Assembly: GCA_964019135.1 (NCBI GenBank)
Contig: OZ025253.1
Location: 33,158,548-33,222,547, forward strand
DNA length: 64,000 bases
Direction of reading: 5' to 3'
From: Arenicola marina
Taxonomy: Eukaryota > Annelida > Polychaeta > Arenicolidae
Shown here: in pieces, positions 34,004-45,072 of the stretch
Layout: each line of letters opens with the position of its first letter
Numbering within the stretch: the first letter of the stretch is position 1
The notes under the pieces: generated by a model
Told to the model about the DNA's origin: nothing
Database searches by the model: none
Seen by the model: the letters and a program-made list of their open reading frames with translations, nothing else
Made by a program: the position numbers and the translations under genes

Positions 34004-37000
34004 ATGTTGAACGCTGTTCTCATCCTTATCGCCGGCTTCACTGCTTTGACTTGCGGAGACCCGATCATAGGTAATTATATAGTTCCAGTTATGTGGCTGT
34101 GGGACGGGCAAAACTATGTCAGTTTTTGCCGGTCCTACAGCGCGCTACAGAACTAGGGCTTAGGTCATTATATATATATTCTGTATGAATGCACTTCTCG
34201 GATCCGTTAGCAAAATTAATGAAGATCACAAGCAGCCAACTGACCTGACTCAAACAGTAGGCTAACGTGGTCGATAACACTTTACTTACATGGAACTACG
34301 ATATCCTTGGTGACGCATGAGCAGATCTGATTTTTGATTTCTTCTCCCAGGTTCATGTCCATGCATCGATCTAGAGACACGTACTTCTGATCTGGAGTAT
34401 CAGCTACAGCAGTTGATTGCGGAACGCAATGGCAGCGACACAGGTCAGTCATATCTGAAATGCAATATCCAAGCAGTGGCAGGCCATATAGCTCGGTGAG
34501 TCAGAGCGCTCGCCTTGCGTGCTCTGCGGGGGCCGTATTCATAATCGCCACTTAAGCCCAGTAGCCTAACACACCTAAAATCTTTCGGAAACTTTGTGTC
34601 CAATACTTTGTTTCCGAAACTTTGTGCCCGAAACCGACCCGTACACATCTAAAAGTTTCTGCGACACAAAGTTTCCGAAACTTTTCTTTGAGTTGTATTT
34701 ATGCGTATTTGTATTTTCGCCCTCTTTCTGGAGAGAAGTCCACCTACAGGATTTCTGCGACACAAAGTATCAGCATTTTCATTTAGGTCACCGATTCATC
34801 AATCCACTTAAACGTGGCAGACGGCGGATCGGCAACCACGTACACAACATTGCGTCTCTGAATCCATTGTCAGGTTGCAGGATGGTGTTAGTCTGCGTAT
34901 TAATTTGGTGTTGTCACATGATCCCACTCGCTGTCACGTGACACTGAGTCGAGTACTCCGAGTGGGCACAACTCGTCGTAAACTAGTCGAAAGGACGTCA
35001 TTTTTAGTGGTCGGAAACTGGTTGGGAACTATATCCGATTTGCAAATCAAATAGACGCGTGTATGGCGACGATTTCCAGACGTGTGTTTAGCGACGGGTT
35101 CTTGATGGGTTCCAGACGTGAGCATAGCGACGAGTGTAGCCGTGTTATCGACGTCTGTAGAGCGACGGGCGTATGACCTGTTTCTAACTTCTGTAGAGCG
35201 ACGAGTGTATGAACTGTTTCTAACGTCTGTAGAGCGACGAGTGTATGACCTGCTTCTGACGTCTGTAGGGCGACGAGTGTATGACATATTTCTGACATCT
35301 GTAGAGCGACGAGTGTATGACCTGTTTCTCACGTCTGTAGAGCGACGAGTGTATGAACGGTTTCTAACATCTGTAGAGCGACGACTGTATGAACTGTTTC
35401 TAACATCTGTAGAGCGACGAGTGTATGAACTGTTTCTAACGTCTGTAGAGCGACGAGTGTATGACCTGCTTCTAACGTCTGTAGGGCGACGAGTGTATGA
35501 CATATTTCTGACGTCTGTAGAGCGACGAGTGTATGACCTGTTTCTCACGTCTGTAGAGCGACGAGTGTATGACCTGTTTCTAACATCTGTAGAGCGACGA
35601 GTGTATGGACTGTTTCTAACGTCTGTAGAGCGACAAGTGTATGACCTGCTTCTAACGTCTGTAGGGCGACGAGTGTATGACATATTTCTGACGTCTGTAG
35701 AGCGACGAGTGTATGACCTGTTTCTCACGTCTGTAGAGCGACGAGTGTATGACCTGTTTCTAACTCTGTAGGGCGACGAGTGTATGACATGCTTCTAACG
35801 TCGGTAGAGCGACGAGTGTATGACCTGTTTCTAACGTCTGTAGAGCGACGAGTGTATGACATGCTTCTAACGTCTGTAGATCAACGGGTGTGTCACCAGT
35901 TTCTGACGTCTGTAGATACGGGTGTATGACCTATTTCGTTGGTATACCACTATGCAGACAAGAATCGCGAACAAACAAGAAAAAAAAATCCAATATTGAT
36001 TATCCACGTTTCCAAACATATATTATATGACATATGTACCTTGATGTACACCCACACATAATATCTAATCGAAGTAGCCTAATATAATGAATGTCAATAA
36101 CTAACCAGAGAAAAAAAAACAGTAATACAAATCTATGGGAATTGCTCAGACATTCTTTATCTTACATAGGGAGTTAATACCAGCAATGTGTTCGAATAAA
36201 GAAAATAATATATATATTCTGCTGCTGGGACCATGTTGAACGCTGTTCTCATCCTTATCGCCGGCTTCATTGCTTTGAATTGCGGAGACCCGATCATAGG
36301 TAACTATATATTTCCAGTTATGTGGCTGTGGGACGGGCAAAACTATGTCCAGCGCGCTACAAAACTAGGGCTAAGGTCATTATATATATATTCTGTATGA
36401 TTGCACTTCTTGGATTCGTTAGCAAAATTAATAAAGATCACAAGCAGCCAACTGACCTGACTCAAAGAGTAGGCTAACGTGGTCGATAACACTTTACTTA
36501 CATGGAACTACGATATCCTTGGTGACGCATGCGCAGACCCGACTTTTGATTTCTTCTCCCAGGTTCATGTCCATGCATCGACCTGGAAAAACGTACTTCT
36601 GATCTGGAGCGTCAGCTACAGCAGTTGACTGCGTTACGATATAACGGCGACACAGGTCTGTCATACCTGAAATGCAATATCCAAGCAGTGGCAGGCCCTA
36701 CAGCGTATGTAAGTGACATCGCAGACAGCGCGCGCTCACCTCCAGCGAATCCGGTTTTGGGTACATGACACTTCACCGCCCCATATACAACCCACGGGGA
36801 GCTCTTTGTCATGGCGCGAAACGCACCGAAAACCAGCGTCTTTCGATTTAAGACTAGTATGAGTATGAAGGTACACCCCAGACATTTATTCCATATGGTA
36901 TTCAATTCTAACAGTGCATTCATATCCAAAACATCACCGAGTCTAGTTCGAGGCCCATAGTAAAGTATAGGGACCCGCTGACGCGTTGTACCCAGAATAG

Positions 37001-40000
37001 TTGTTTCTAGAGGTGAGCACGCGCTGTCTGTGACGTCACTTACATACCCTATAGCTCGGTGAGTTAGAGCGCTCGCCTTGCGTGCTCTGCGGGGGCCGTA
37101 TTCATAATCGCCACTTAAGCCCAATAGCCTACGCACCTAAAAAGTTTCGGAACCTTTGTGTCCAAAACTTTGTTTCCGAAACTTTGTGCCCGAAACCGAC
37201 CCGTACACATCTAAAGGTTTCTGCGACACAAAGTTTCCGAAACTGTTCATTGAGTTGTATTTATGCGTATTTGTATTTTCGCCCTCTTTCTGGAGGGAAG
37301 TCCACTTACTGGATTTCTGCGACACAAAGTATCAGCATTTTTATTTAGGTCACCGATTCATCAATCCACTTAAATGTGGCAGACGTCGGATCGGCAACCA
37401 CGTAGATAACATTGCGTCTCTGAATCCATTGTCAGGTTGCAGGACGGTGTTAGTCTGCGTATTAGTCTGGTGTTGTCACATGATCCCACTCGCTGTCACG
37501 TGACAGTGAGTCGAGTACTCCGAGTGGGCACAACTCGTCGTAAACTAGTCGCAAGGACGTCATTTTTAGTGGTCGGAAACCGGTTGGAAACTATATCGGA
37601 TTTGCAAATCAAATAGACATGTGTATGTCGACGAGTTCCTGACGTGTGTAGAGCGACAGGTTCTTGATGGGTTCCAGACGTGAGCATAGCGACGAGTGTA
37701 GCCGTGTTATCAACGTCTGTAGAGCGACGGGCGTATGACCTGTTTCTAACTTATGTAGATCAACGGGTGTGTCACCAGTTTCTGACGTCTGTAGATACGG
37801 GTGTATGACCTATTTCGTTGGTATACCACTATGCAGACAAGAATCGCGAACACACAAGAAAAAGAAATCCAATATTGATTATCCACGTTTCCAAATATAT
37901 ATTATAAAAACAAGGTACAGTATGTGAATAATAACATAATACAATAATATGAAATGTATAACATTCTAGGAATATGGACCTACCCAACATAAAATATACA
38001 GCATGTTCAGTAGGCCTACACTAAACATTCTTCCACAAGCACAAACAGTAGTCAATAAGTTAAATGACAACTGTTTGACTGCATATGTTTGCAAAAATTA
38101 TTGGCTTATTAACAAATTATGACAAAATCAGATTCATAAATGCTGCCGAGTGAAGTTTCTGCACATATTTGCTGTGATCACTCTGAAAATCAGTAAGCAA
38201 CACAATACTATTTTGATGATACCAAATTTAGGATTGTGCTGCAAATTTATCTGTTTTTGATAACACAAACAATATTTCAGACAATGAAATGATCTAGTCG
38301 CCATGGCGTATGCATGGTCCGTGCAAATATAGGGCGAGTATTGCTTAGAGCATGTAAACGGCGTGGCAAATAGATCATTTTGTGACATGTGTTTTAGAAT
38401 GTTTTTTTCAACAGTGTCTGCTGCCAATGGCGCGTTAGCTTCACCCATATTGTTATGTAAAGATATGACATATGGGTGAAGCCGCCCCCCTTCTCTCCAG
38501 CGTTAGAATAATTCCAACGCTAAAGATCACAGCTATCCCGGCCCTTGGCGCAATCATGTATGTAAAGATGACATATGGGTGAAACTGCCCTCCCTCCCCT
38601 CCCTACCGCCACACCCACCGCCGATTGAGGCTCCTGGGCCTGGGGGCATTTGCGCCAACCCCGACCCAAGCTTGCCTTAAAAAATAAGTTGCTTTGCCTA
38701 CCTGACAATTAGGAGCCAGGAGTTTTGTCACTTCCACTTCTCGACTGCATACATTCACAGGTGCTTGGTTCATAGTGGATGGAAGTCCTTTGTCATCAAA
38801 AGCCAGTAATATACTTACTGTAGCTTATAGGCTTATAGGTTACCAAAGCTGACCTAGTGCGAGTCTGTGAGTGATGAAGTGGCCTGTCGTAAGCCTATAG
38901 GCGCCTACAGCCAGCAGCCAGTAGGCCTAGGCTTGCCGTAGCAGGCGTAGCCAAGTCTTGTAGAAAAACACAATTTATAAAGGTTTCTTCTGGCCTTAAT
39001 TTATGATCTGCAACTGACAAGATAGGACATTTTTGAAATTTACCATGAGCCAAAAACAAAGAAACCTATAAGCCACGCAACTCATCTTTGACACAAATAT
39101 TACTTAAGGTTGTATCTTAAAATCAATGACATTTCAGCAACCTGGGTCAAGGGTCAAGGTCGTGTCCTTGACTATTGTAAATGTCGAGTGCTCGGTTGTA
39201 GCTCAAAAACTAAAAGACATCTGAGCACCAAACTTGCCCTGGTGGATAGGGGTGACGTAGCTTATGCCAAATCCGATCTCAACTTGAACCCGGAGCGCGC
39301 AACGTAACAGTGTCAGAGCGCCTGGAATGGATCCAAGGGTTTCGAACCCGACTTTTTCAATTTTTAAGCTATGGATTTCCAATATTTACCACAGACTGGG
39401 TCATAAATTAGGACCTTATGTTTAAAATTGTACTAAAATTGGACTGGTGGTTATCACGTAACGGGTCATTTCAATTTAAAATTAACGAAATTCACGGTGC
39501 CCTCAATATTGACCGTACAAACTTGAAAATGGTATAGGACCCTGAGGAATTGTATCGCCCTTTAGGGAAAAATATGGCTAAAATCCGCCGTGTTAACACT
39601 TTTGCGTAAATCGACTAAAATACCATTGCAATAGTAAACTATAAGGCGTTTCTGTTCGCCTAACGCGACTCCCCTCTCGCCGCCCCCACCCGGGCCTTCT
39701 CCATGCCCGCCAATACACACACGCATTTTGCCTTTGATGTGCTTCACTGGCGCACACTCCTGCCCTTATCCACACCCACCCCCTACCTTACATCCCTACC
39801 CTGTGTATTGCTCACCGGGCCGCTGCCGTTCTGCTGCTTGCTGCATGGTGTCCTTAACGTAAACCGAGAGCCGACTTCCTCCCCCCCCTTCCGCCCCCCC
39901 CCCCCCGCCACTCCCCGCGGGCCCCAACTGAGTTCGATGTGACAGCGATTGCATCAGCATGGAAAGCTACGACACGCTGTAATTCCCTTAATAATCGGCC

Positions 40001-41456
40001 CAGAAGATCCCGGTTTGATTTATAATGTGCAGCGGGACGACCCCCATGCATCAGTCATGCGTCATCAGACGTCCATTTGAGCCATACAATCTCAGCCGCC
40101 AGGGTGATATGCCTTGTTATTATTTTTCAGATGTCTCCACCGGCAGCAAAGCGTGCGAGGCCTTGGAAGCCAAACGGTGTGAGATAGTACGACTCGGCAG
40201 TGAGTACACCACTCTGCACACCATGGATGTATATCCGTGGTTACTCGATATGTGTCGCCTCGTGTTCAGAGAGGATGTCCATCTGGATCAGTACGCCTAC
40301 ACCGTGGAGCTGTACAACCAGGCTGGCTGGCAGGGTCCCAATTCCGGTTTCCCTGGAGTGATCTTCAACGTTATCGACACCGATAACTTCGACTTCGTCA
40401 ATTTCAGGTTAGGATATATTGAGAAATATATGTTGAGACATGGAAACTAAATGTTGACAGGAAAGTAAAAAAAAAATTATAGGGGCTACCATCTCACACC
40501 CATAATAAAAATTCAAGGTCGGTGACCATGTATTTTAATTGTTTAAATCAACTAAAGAGATGTTATACTAACAGTATGCCAAGTTTAAGCAAATTCTATC
40601 GAGGGCTAATTTTCGGCCCATGACTATAGCCCTTGTGAGAATAGTTCATTTCTCCGACTAGTATATTATCCAATGTTACCAAAAGCTAGAGTCACATATT
40701 AGCGAGCGTAGCGAGCTCTCTAGATAACACACACGTAAAAAAATGATGAAATCTCTATCTGAATGAGTTGGTGAAATCCACCGGCAGTCAAACTCCACTG
40801 GGGAAAGCGCAAGCGATCGCATGTTATGTGCGCATGCGTGTTGTTTTTTTCGTCGAAGATTGATTACTGTAAGCCGTATATGCATATATACGCAAAACGT
40901 GCTGTTTAGAAGAAAAAAATCCCTCGTTTTATATGTTCTATAATTTATTAACAAGACTTGTCACAACGGGAGTTCCTAAGCAACCGAATGATATACCACA
41001 AGCACGGGCACGGTTATACGTTATCCCGCCAAATATATGCATTATGGAAAGCCGAAGTGTGATTTATTTCCAATATTAATCTAGATGTATCCCCACTGAA
41101 TAGCCGAATTATTAGATATACCCTCGCACCTATCCATATTATAAATGTGAATTGTTATGTTCCTCAGACCACATTTGGCTGGTACGGACGAGTGTGTGCA
41201 GCATGGCTACGTCGCGTCCGGTAAATTCTTCACTACGGGAGATCCAACTAACTGCACGGCATCCCCGGTAGTAGGGTCTACTTGGTTCACGGTCAAGGTC
41301 GAATCTTCTCAAGGCCGTGCCACAGTGTATGTTAATAACGTCAACTTAAGTGAAGCAAGCACTCGATATCCAAGCAGAAGTCAGACAGGAGTATTTTCTA
41401 CCAATGGTTTCGACCACGTCATGATGTTTAGGAACGCCGCGGTGTCTGCGCTATAA
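34004..41456 (+). CDS. Secreted LamG/ConA-like protein, paralogue C (4 exons)
   Basis: Exons: 34004-34070 (signal peptide MLNAVLILIAGFTALTCG), 34351-34443 (SCPCIDLETRTSDLEYQLQQ, a short coiled-coil-like helix and an NGS sequon), 40131-40407 and 41168-41456 (stop TAA 41454-41456). All splice sites are GT-AG and the phases (1, 1, 2) equal those of paralogue B. The product is about 242 residues. Exons 3 and 4 give the beta-sandwich: QYAYTVELYNQAGW, IFNVIDTDNFDFVNFR, ECVQHGYVASGKFF, NCT and NLS sequons, WFTVKVESSQGRATVYVNNV, FRNAAVSAL. An extracellular role, perhaps carbohydrate or protein binding, is inferred from fold and signal peptide. Exons 1-2 are tandemly duplicated at 36233-36655, and exons 3-4 lie between long inverted repeats, leaving a 5.7-kb intron 2. 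Either first-exon pair can splice in frame to exon 3. Confidence 0.75.
34488..34545 (+). mobile_element. SINE head fragment (copy 1)
   Basis: 'TAGCTCGGTGAGTCAGAGCG' then 'CTCGCCTTGCGTGCTCTG' matches the A-box end of the tRNA-derived SINE at 51178-51432. The element stops after about 50 bases, where the sequence turns into 'GGGGGCCGTATTCATAATCG'. The duplicate copy is at 37051-37110. Confidence 0.6.
34575..34775. repeat. Short interspersed inverted/direct repeats (AAACTTTGTG motif)
   Basis: Several copies of GAAACTTTGTG and its complement CACAAAGTTTC lie within about 150 bp (for example 34588-34628 and 34661-34684), so the stretch can fold. It is duplicated at 37138-37330. Confidence 0.6.
35063..35935. 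repeat. 36-bp minisatellite, ~22 units
   Basis: Units of 'GTCTGTAGAGCGACGAGTGT' followed by ATGACCTGTTTCTAAC. At 36 bp (12 codons) the unit is open on both strands (TSVERRVYDLFL plus, RNRSYTRRSTDV minus). Higher-order variants (GGGCGACG..., ATGACATATTTC) recur every few units. The duplicate at about 37620-37830 holds only about 3 units, so the array expanded after the segmental duplication, or contracted in the other copy. Confidence 0.92.
36233..36655 (+). CDS. Duplicated exons 1-2 of paralogue C
   Basis: Exon 1' 36233-36299 (MLNAVLILIAGFIALNCG) and exon 2' 36563-36655 (SCPCIDLEKRTSDLERQLQQ) keep start codon, splice sites, lengths (67 and 93 bp) and phases of 34004-34443. Amino-acid changes are few and no stop has arisen. 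They could act as an alternative first-exon pair, or with exons 3-4 be the main one. Without the original promoter region they may instead be silent. Confidence 0.6.
36705..37047. mobile_element. 343-bp MITE with 8-bp target duplication (hAT-like)
   Basis: Terminal inverted repeats 'GTATGTAAGTGACATCGCAG' and its complement continue for about 38 bp (through GCTCACCTC). Flanks CCTACAGC (36697-36704) and CCTATAGC (37048-37055) form an 8-bp target duplication with one mismatch. The homologous site in copy 1 (about 34484-34492) is empty, which proves insertion. An 8-bp duplication fits hAT or P families. The element is non-coding. Confidence 0.85.
37051..37110 (+). mobile_element. SINE head fragment (copy 2)
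   Basis: Duplicate of 34488-34545 within the segmental duplication: 'TAGCTCGGTGAGTTAGAGCG', 'CTCGCCTTGCGTGCTCTG'. Confidence 0.6.
37907..39110. other. Intron 2 / spacer with small direct repeat
   Basis: 'ATGACATATGGGTGAA' plus flanks is repeated at about 38460-38495 and 38560-38600. The segment near 38868-38895 (GTGAGTGATGAAGTGGCCTG) is shared with 2911-2930. A minus frame at 38134-38448 is open but unrecognised. Confidence 0.4.
39118..39925. repeat. Long inverted repeat, left arm
   Basis: Inverted partner of 42495-43385. Matching points include 'AACCTGGGTCAA'/'TTGACCGAGGTT', 'ACTATTGTAAATGTC'/'GACATTTACAATAGT', 'GCAACGTA'/'TACGTTGC', 'TTCACGGTGCCCTCAATATTGACCGT' (in two pieces) and 'TTTTGCGTAAATCGACT'/'AGTCGATTTACGCAAAA'. 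The arm is C-rich at its inner end. The nearby frames (39110-39307 plus and 43198-43524 minus) translate similarly in both arms (DYCKCxVxGCSSK, VADRGDVAY-like). That alone does not show coding. Confidence 0.8.
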
Positions 41457-42494
41457 ATGTGTCAACCCCTAATGGATCCAAGGACCAACGACATACGTTT
41501 CAAATTATCAGGATGATTGTTTACAGCGGACATAAGATATTGGTATTGTTTTTATGATGGTTCGCGCTATACCAAAGTTACATTTGTCAATACGCATATT
41601 GGCCTAAATAATCAGTGATCCCTCAAACTGTCTCGCGACATTAATAACGTCTGACTTGTAAGATGACCAAATTAAGAACTCGCACAGCTGATGAGCCAGG
41701 CGAAATAAATGAAAAGTTAACAAGAAACCCGTCGAGTTGGAGTTGGTTTTGTTCATCGGTCTCGATCCATATCACAGTTACGGACGAAGTTCTGTTTTAA
41801 CTGAATTTAATTAGAATCAGTACGTGGGGAACCCGGTTACAGACGAGCTTGTTCGTGTAACGTAAGACATGTGAAATTTGTTTAAATTAATAATTGTAAA
41901 AAAATAGTGCAAGAAACACCCACAAAACCCAGACCACTGGGGATCATTTATTCACAAAGCGATTAGAAGGTCGCCACTGCAAACAAGGCAAGTCACCCTG
42001 GCGGCTGAGAGACTCAAATGGACGTCTGATGACGCACGACTGCACTCTCTGCCTTCGACTCACTCCGCTACGGCTCCATTATATCTCTGTTGTCGCCTAC
42101 GACCTCAATGCCTTTTCCTACTCACTCGCCAGGGCGGCGCTGCGCATATTGATAGGGAAAATGCGTCGCGCATTTCCACAAATTAGTGCTGGGACCAAGC
42201 CTAAGCCTAATAACACATGAAATCAGGTGATGAAAAGAAAGAGTTCTGTCACAATTCTAACCTTTTCGAAAGGGTACAAAATGTTTTTTGCTGTATTAAA
42301 TACAGAAAACTCGTTATTTTTATGTTTTATTCTTGAAAACTATAATGTCGCAAAAATTACAGTTGATTTGACCGTTTTTCAAGAATCTTGAAATTTGACC
42401 CCGGCCGACAGCAGCGGTAAAAACGGAGCTTGCGTAGCGCCACCGTATTATTAAGCGAATTAAAGTGTTTCGCAGCTTGACTGGTTGGTGCCAC
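41457..42494. other. 3' flank of paralogue C
   Basis: 3'UTR and spacer inside the inverted-repeat cassette. AATAAA occurs at about 41704-41709. The stretch at 42030-42075 (CACTCTCTGCC.TCGACTCACTCCGCTA) resembles 15674-15704. Nothing else is supported. Confidence 0.4.
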
Positions 42495-43385
42495 CGCTGT
42501 CACCTAGACCTCTGGTGAGGGCGGTGGGGTGGAGGGGAAGGGGTGGGGGGCGTGGCGCTCGGTTCACGGTAAGAGCACCATGCAGAAAGCAGCTGACCGG
42601 CAGCGGACTGTCCAGCAGCACACAGGGTAGGAGTGTGGAGATGCGGGTGGGTGTGAGTGAGGGGAGGGGGATGCGCCAGCGTAGAGATTCACGGCTTGCA
42701 TGCGACAGTGCATTGGCGGGCAAGGAGGGGGCGGTGAGGACTGAAGGATGTTGCGATAGAACGGGATCACCAATTGCAATGTTTCTCAGTCGATTTACGT
42801 AAAAGTGCCAACACTGTGTGTGTATTGGTGGGCAAAGAGAAGGCCTCGGTGGATGCGGTGGGAGAGGTCGCCTTAGAAAGACGGAAACGCCGTAGTCGAT
42901 TTACGCAAAAGTGCTAACACGGCAAATTTTAACCATGTTTTTCCCTGTCGGGCAATACGATTCCACATTGTCTTACACCATGTTCGAGTTTCTACGGTCA
43001 ATATTGAGAGCACCGTGAATTTCGTAAATTTTAAATTGTCATGACTCGTGACGTCATAACCCCTAATCCGATTTTTGTAAAATTTAAAAGATAGAGTTAT
43101 AATTCAAACCCCAGTCTGTGGTTAAACACATAAGGCGATAACTTCAAAATAATAAAAGTCGGGTTCGAACACCCAACTTTCAGGCGCTCTAGTACCTCTA
43201 CGTTGCGCCCTCCGGGTTCGAACTGAGATTGGATTCGGTATAAGCTACATCCCCTCTATCGGCCATGACAAGTTTGGTGCACAGATATGGTCTAGTTTTC
43301 GAGCTACAGCCGAACACTTGACATTTACAATAGTCAAGGTCACGATCTTGACGTTTGACCGAGGTTGCTGAAAGAAATTTGTACC
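42495..43385. repeat. Long inverted repeat, right arm
   Basis: Inverted copy of 39118-39925, about 80-90 bases longer because an inner motif (AGTCGATTTACGxAAAAGTG) occurs twice (about 42788 and 42894). Together with the left arm it encloses exons 3 and 4 of paralogue C in a 4.3-kb cassette. No transposase or target duplication was found. Confidence 0.8.
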
Positions 43386-44985
43386 AAAGATATGTTTTTG
43401 GCACATGGCAAACTTGGAAAATGTCTTTCAGCATGGGTGAAATTAAAAAAAAATTATGTGACGTCATTTCCAAGTCGAATTGCACATGGAATCCATAACC
43501 TCTGCTGGGTACCTTCTTAGACAACGTAAATTATTACGGGACTGTTTGAAGAAGAAACTTCTGAAATATATATTAGAGAAAATGTCGCCGTAATGATGAA
43601 AGATTGGCGTTTTTAACATGGGGAGTCCCGTAGGGAATTTTCCGTCAACTCTGAAACCGGAAGTAAGATGGGAGCGTACCACTTTTATGTTATCGTCAAA
43701 CCGGAGACACCATTCGCCACAGAATGCTGGCATTTGCGCATTATTGACATTTTTTTCAATTTTTGAATGTACCGGAAGTGAAGTCATCGTGACGCCATAT
43801 GACGCATGCGACACACCTCAAATTTCGTAGACCTCTTGATTTTTAAATTTTGATGACTCACAAGAGTCCCAAAGCGATATATTCAACTTAAATAGGTCAA
43901 ACCACAGAGGAACTGCTCAAGGTAAATGTTTCCGTTTTCGGAAAAACATAAACGGCATTTTGCTCAAAGATGCGTAAGACGCAAAAGATGCAAAATATGA
44001 TGTAGCACCTTTTAAAACTAATCGGACGTCTGTAGCTGTAATATTAACTGAGATAGATGCGTTCTACGTTTTTTTCTGAAAATTACTGTGACCTTGACCA
44101 TAGAGCCAATTTCGCCCGGAAATTAAGCCTTACTTTTATCCTTCGGTACCAGGAGTCGAAGTCTGACAGCGATAGCTCTAAGCTTTCGAGAGTTATCGTG
44201 TAGCAAGACAGAGACCCAAACACACCGACTAACAGAAGGGAGTGCTATATGACGAGTTTCGTCATAACAAAGTGAAGAAATAGTAGCTTAGTGTACAAAA
44301 CTGACCGGGTTGAGACTGGAAATGCACGTCCACAGTTTCTGTAGACAGGACGCGGTGGCCTAGGTCTACTACCTCAACGTACGCGATGACAAAGTGGCAG
44401 CAACCGCACGTTGTAATTTACCTCGAACCCCACCACCTTAACCCAAGCTTCCGTTCGGTGCAGACACGCTGGTACATTTTATAATAATGGATGTATGCAT
44501 GGATAGTGTGCTTTATGTCGCATTTGTGTACACATGGGCGAATCGGGGATAATTAAGTAACCGCCGAGGACAACAAGCCGAAGCATACATGAAATCTGTT
44601 ATGACTTTCGCATTGCTAATACCACTTCGAATTCGAAGTAATGCACCAGATTGTTGGGATACCAGCGGCTAATTCCTCGGTTAGGGTATGTTGATAAAAG
44701 ACAAGTTCATGTCAGTTTGCTGGTGTTACTTCTGACTTTGTTGCTGTATTTCTAACAGATAGGAACATATACAACACAGATTATGGTATACTGTAATATA
44801 ATGTAGGAACGGAGAATTCCGCCTCAACGACCACCATCTACTTTACATCAATTCAGTATTATTCCAGTTATTTTCCTTTAAACGGAGGATAATAGAAGTC
44901 TTGAATGTGGTAATTCAGTATTAGCTCAGTAGTTACAGTCACATTATACGGAGGTTATTAGAACTTTCGGTTTGGTTTACTACGG
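43386..44985. other. Spacer, nothing recognised
   Basis: AT-rich sequence with no gene-like exons; the short minus frame at 43464-43814 has no recognisable motif. Confidence 0.3.
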
Positions 44986-44989
44986 CAAG

Positions 44990-45072
44990 ACGCTTTAACC
45001 TCTATAGGTCATATTGCGACAATGGGAAGGGTCTAGGTAGAGAGGAGCCATATCTGGGGGTAACCCCCCTAC
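44990..45072 (-). mobile_element. SINE 3'-part fragment
   Basis: 'GGTCATATTGCGACAATGGG' and 'GGGGGTAACCCCCCTACTCG' match the body of the SINE at 51178-51432 (GGTCATATTGCGTCAATGGG, GGAGGTAACCCCTACAC), same orientation. Confidence 0.6.

Larger units (their letters stand above)
33990..36027. repeat. Segmental duplication carrying exons 1-2, copy 1
   Basis: Collinear with 36219-37906, starting about 15 bases before the ATG (CTGCTGCTGG.ACCATG) and ending in 'TTATCCACGTTTCCAAA'. Copy 1 carries the expanded 36-bp array. Copy 2 carries a MITE insertion instead. Confidence 0.85.
36219..37906. repeat. Segmental duplication carrying exons 1-2, copy 2
   Basis: Second copy of 33990-36027. It lacks the TATA-bearing upstream sequence, has about 3 units of the 36-bp repeat and contains a 343-bp inserted MITE at 36705-37047. 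Copy identity is high, so the duplication is fairly recent. Confidence 0.85.

Noticed and set aside
34934..35771. Overlapping 264- and 217-residue frames on opposite strands
   Set aside because: Translation of the 36-bp minisatellite (12-residue period) on both strands.
35063..35935. CRISPR-like array
   Set aside because: Units abut with no unique spacers, and the genome is eukaryotic.
36612..37136. 174-residue minus-strand frame
   Set aside because: It spans exon 2' of paralogue C on the wrong strand, a MITE and a SINE head; no domain.
38134..38448. 104-residue minus frame starting MGEANAPLAADTVEK
   Set aside because: The start overlaps a small direct repeat, no family is recognised and no splice partner was found.
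39110..43524. Short similar peptides in both inverted-repeat arms as a transposon protein
   Set aside because: Similarity follows the DNA repeat; the frames are short, unanchored and without a known catalytic motif.
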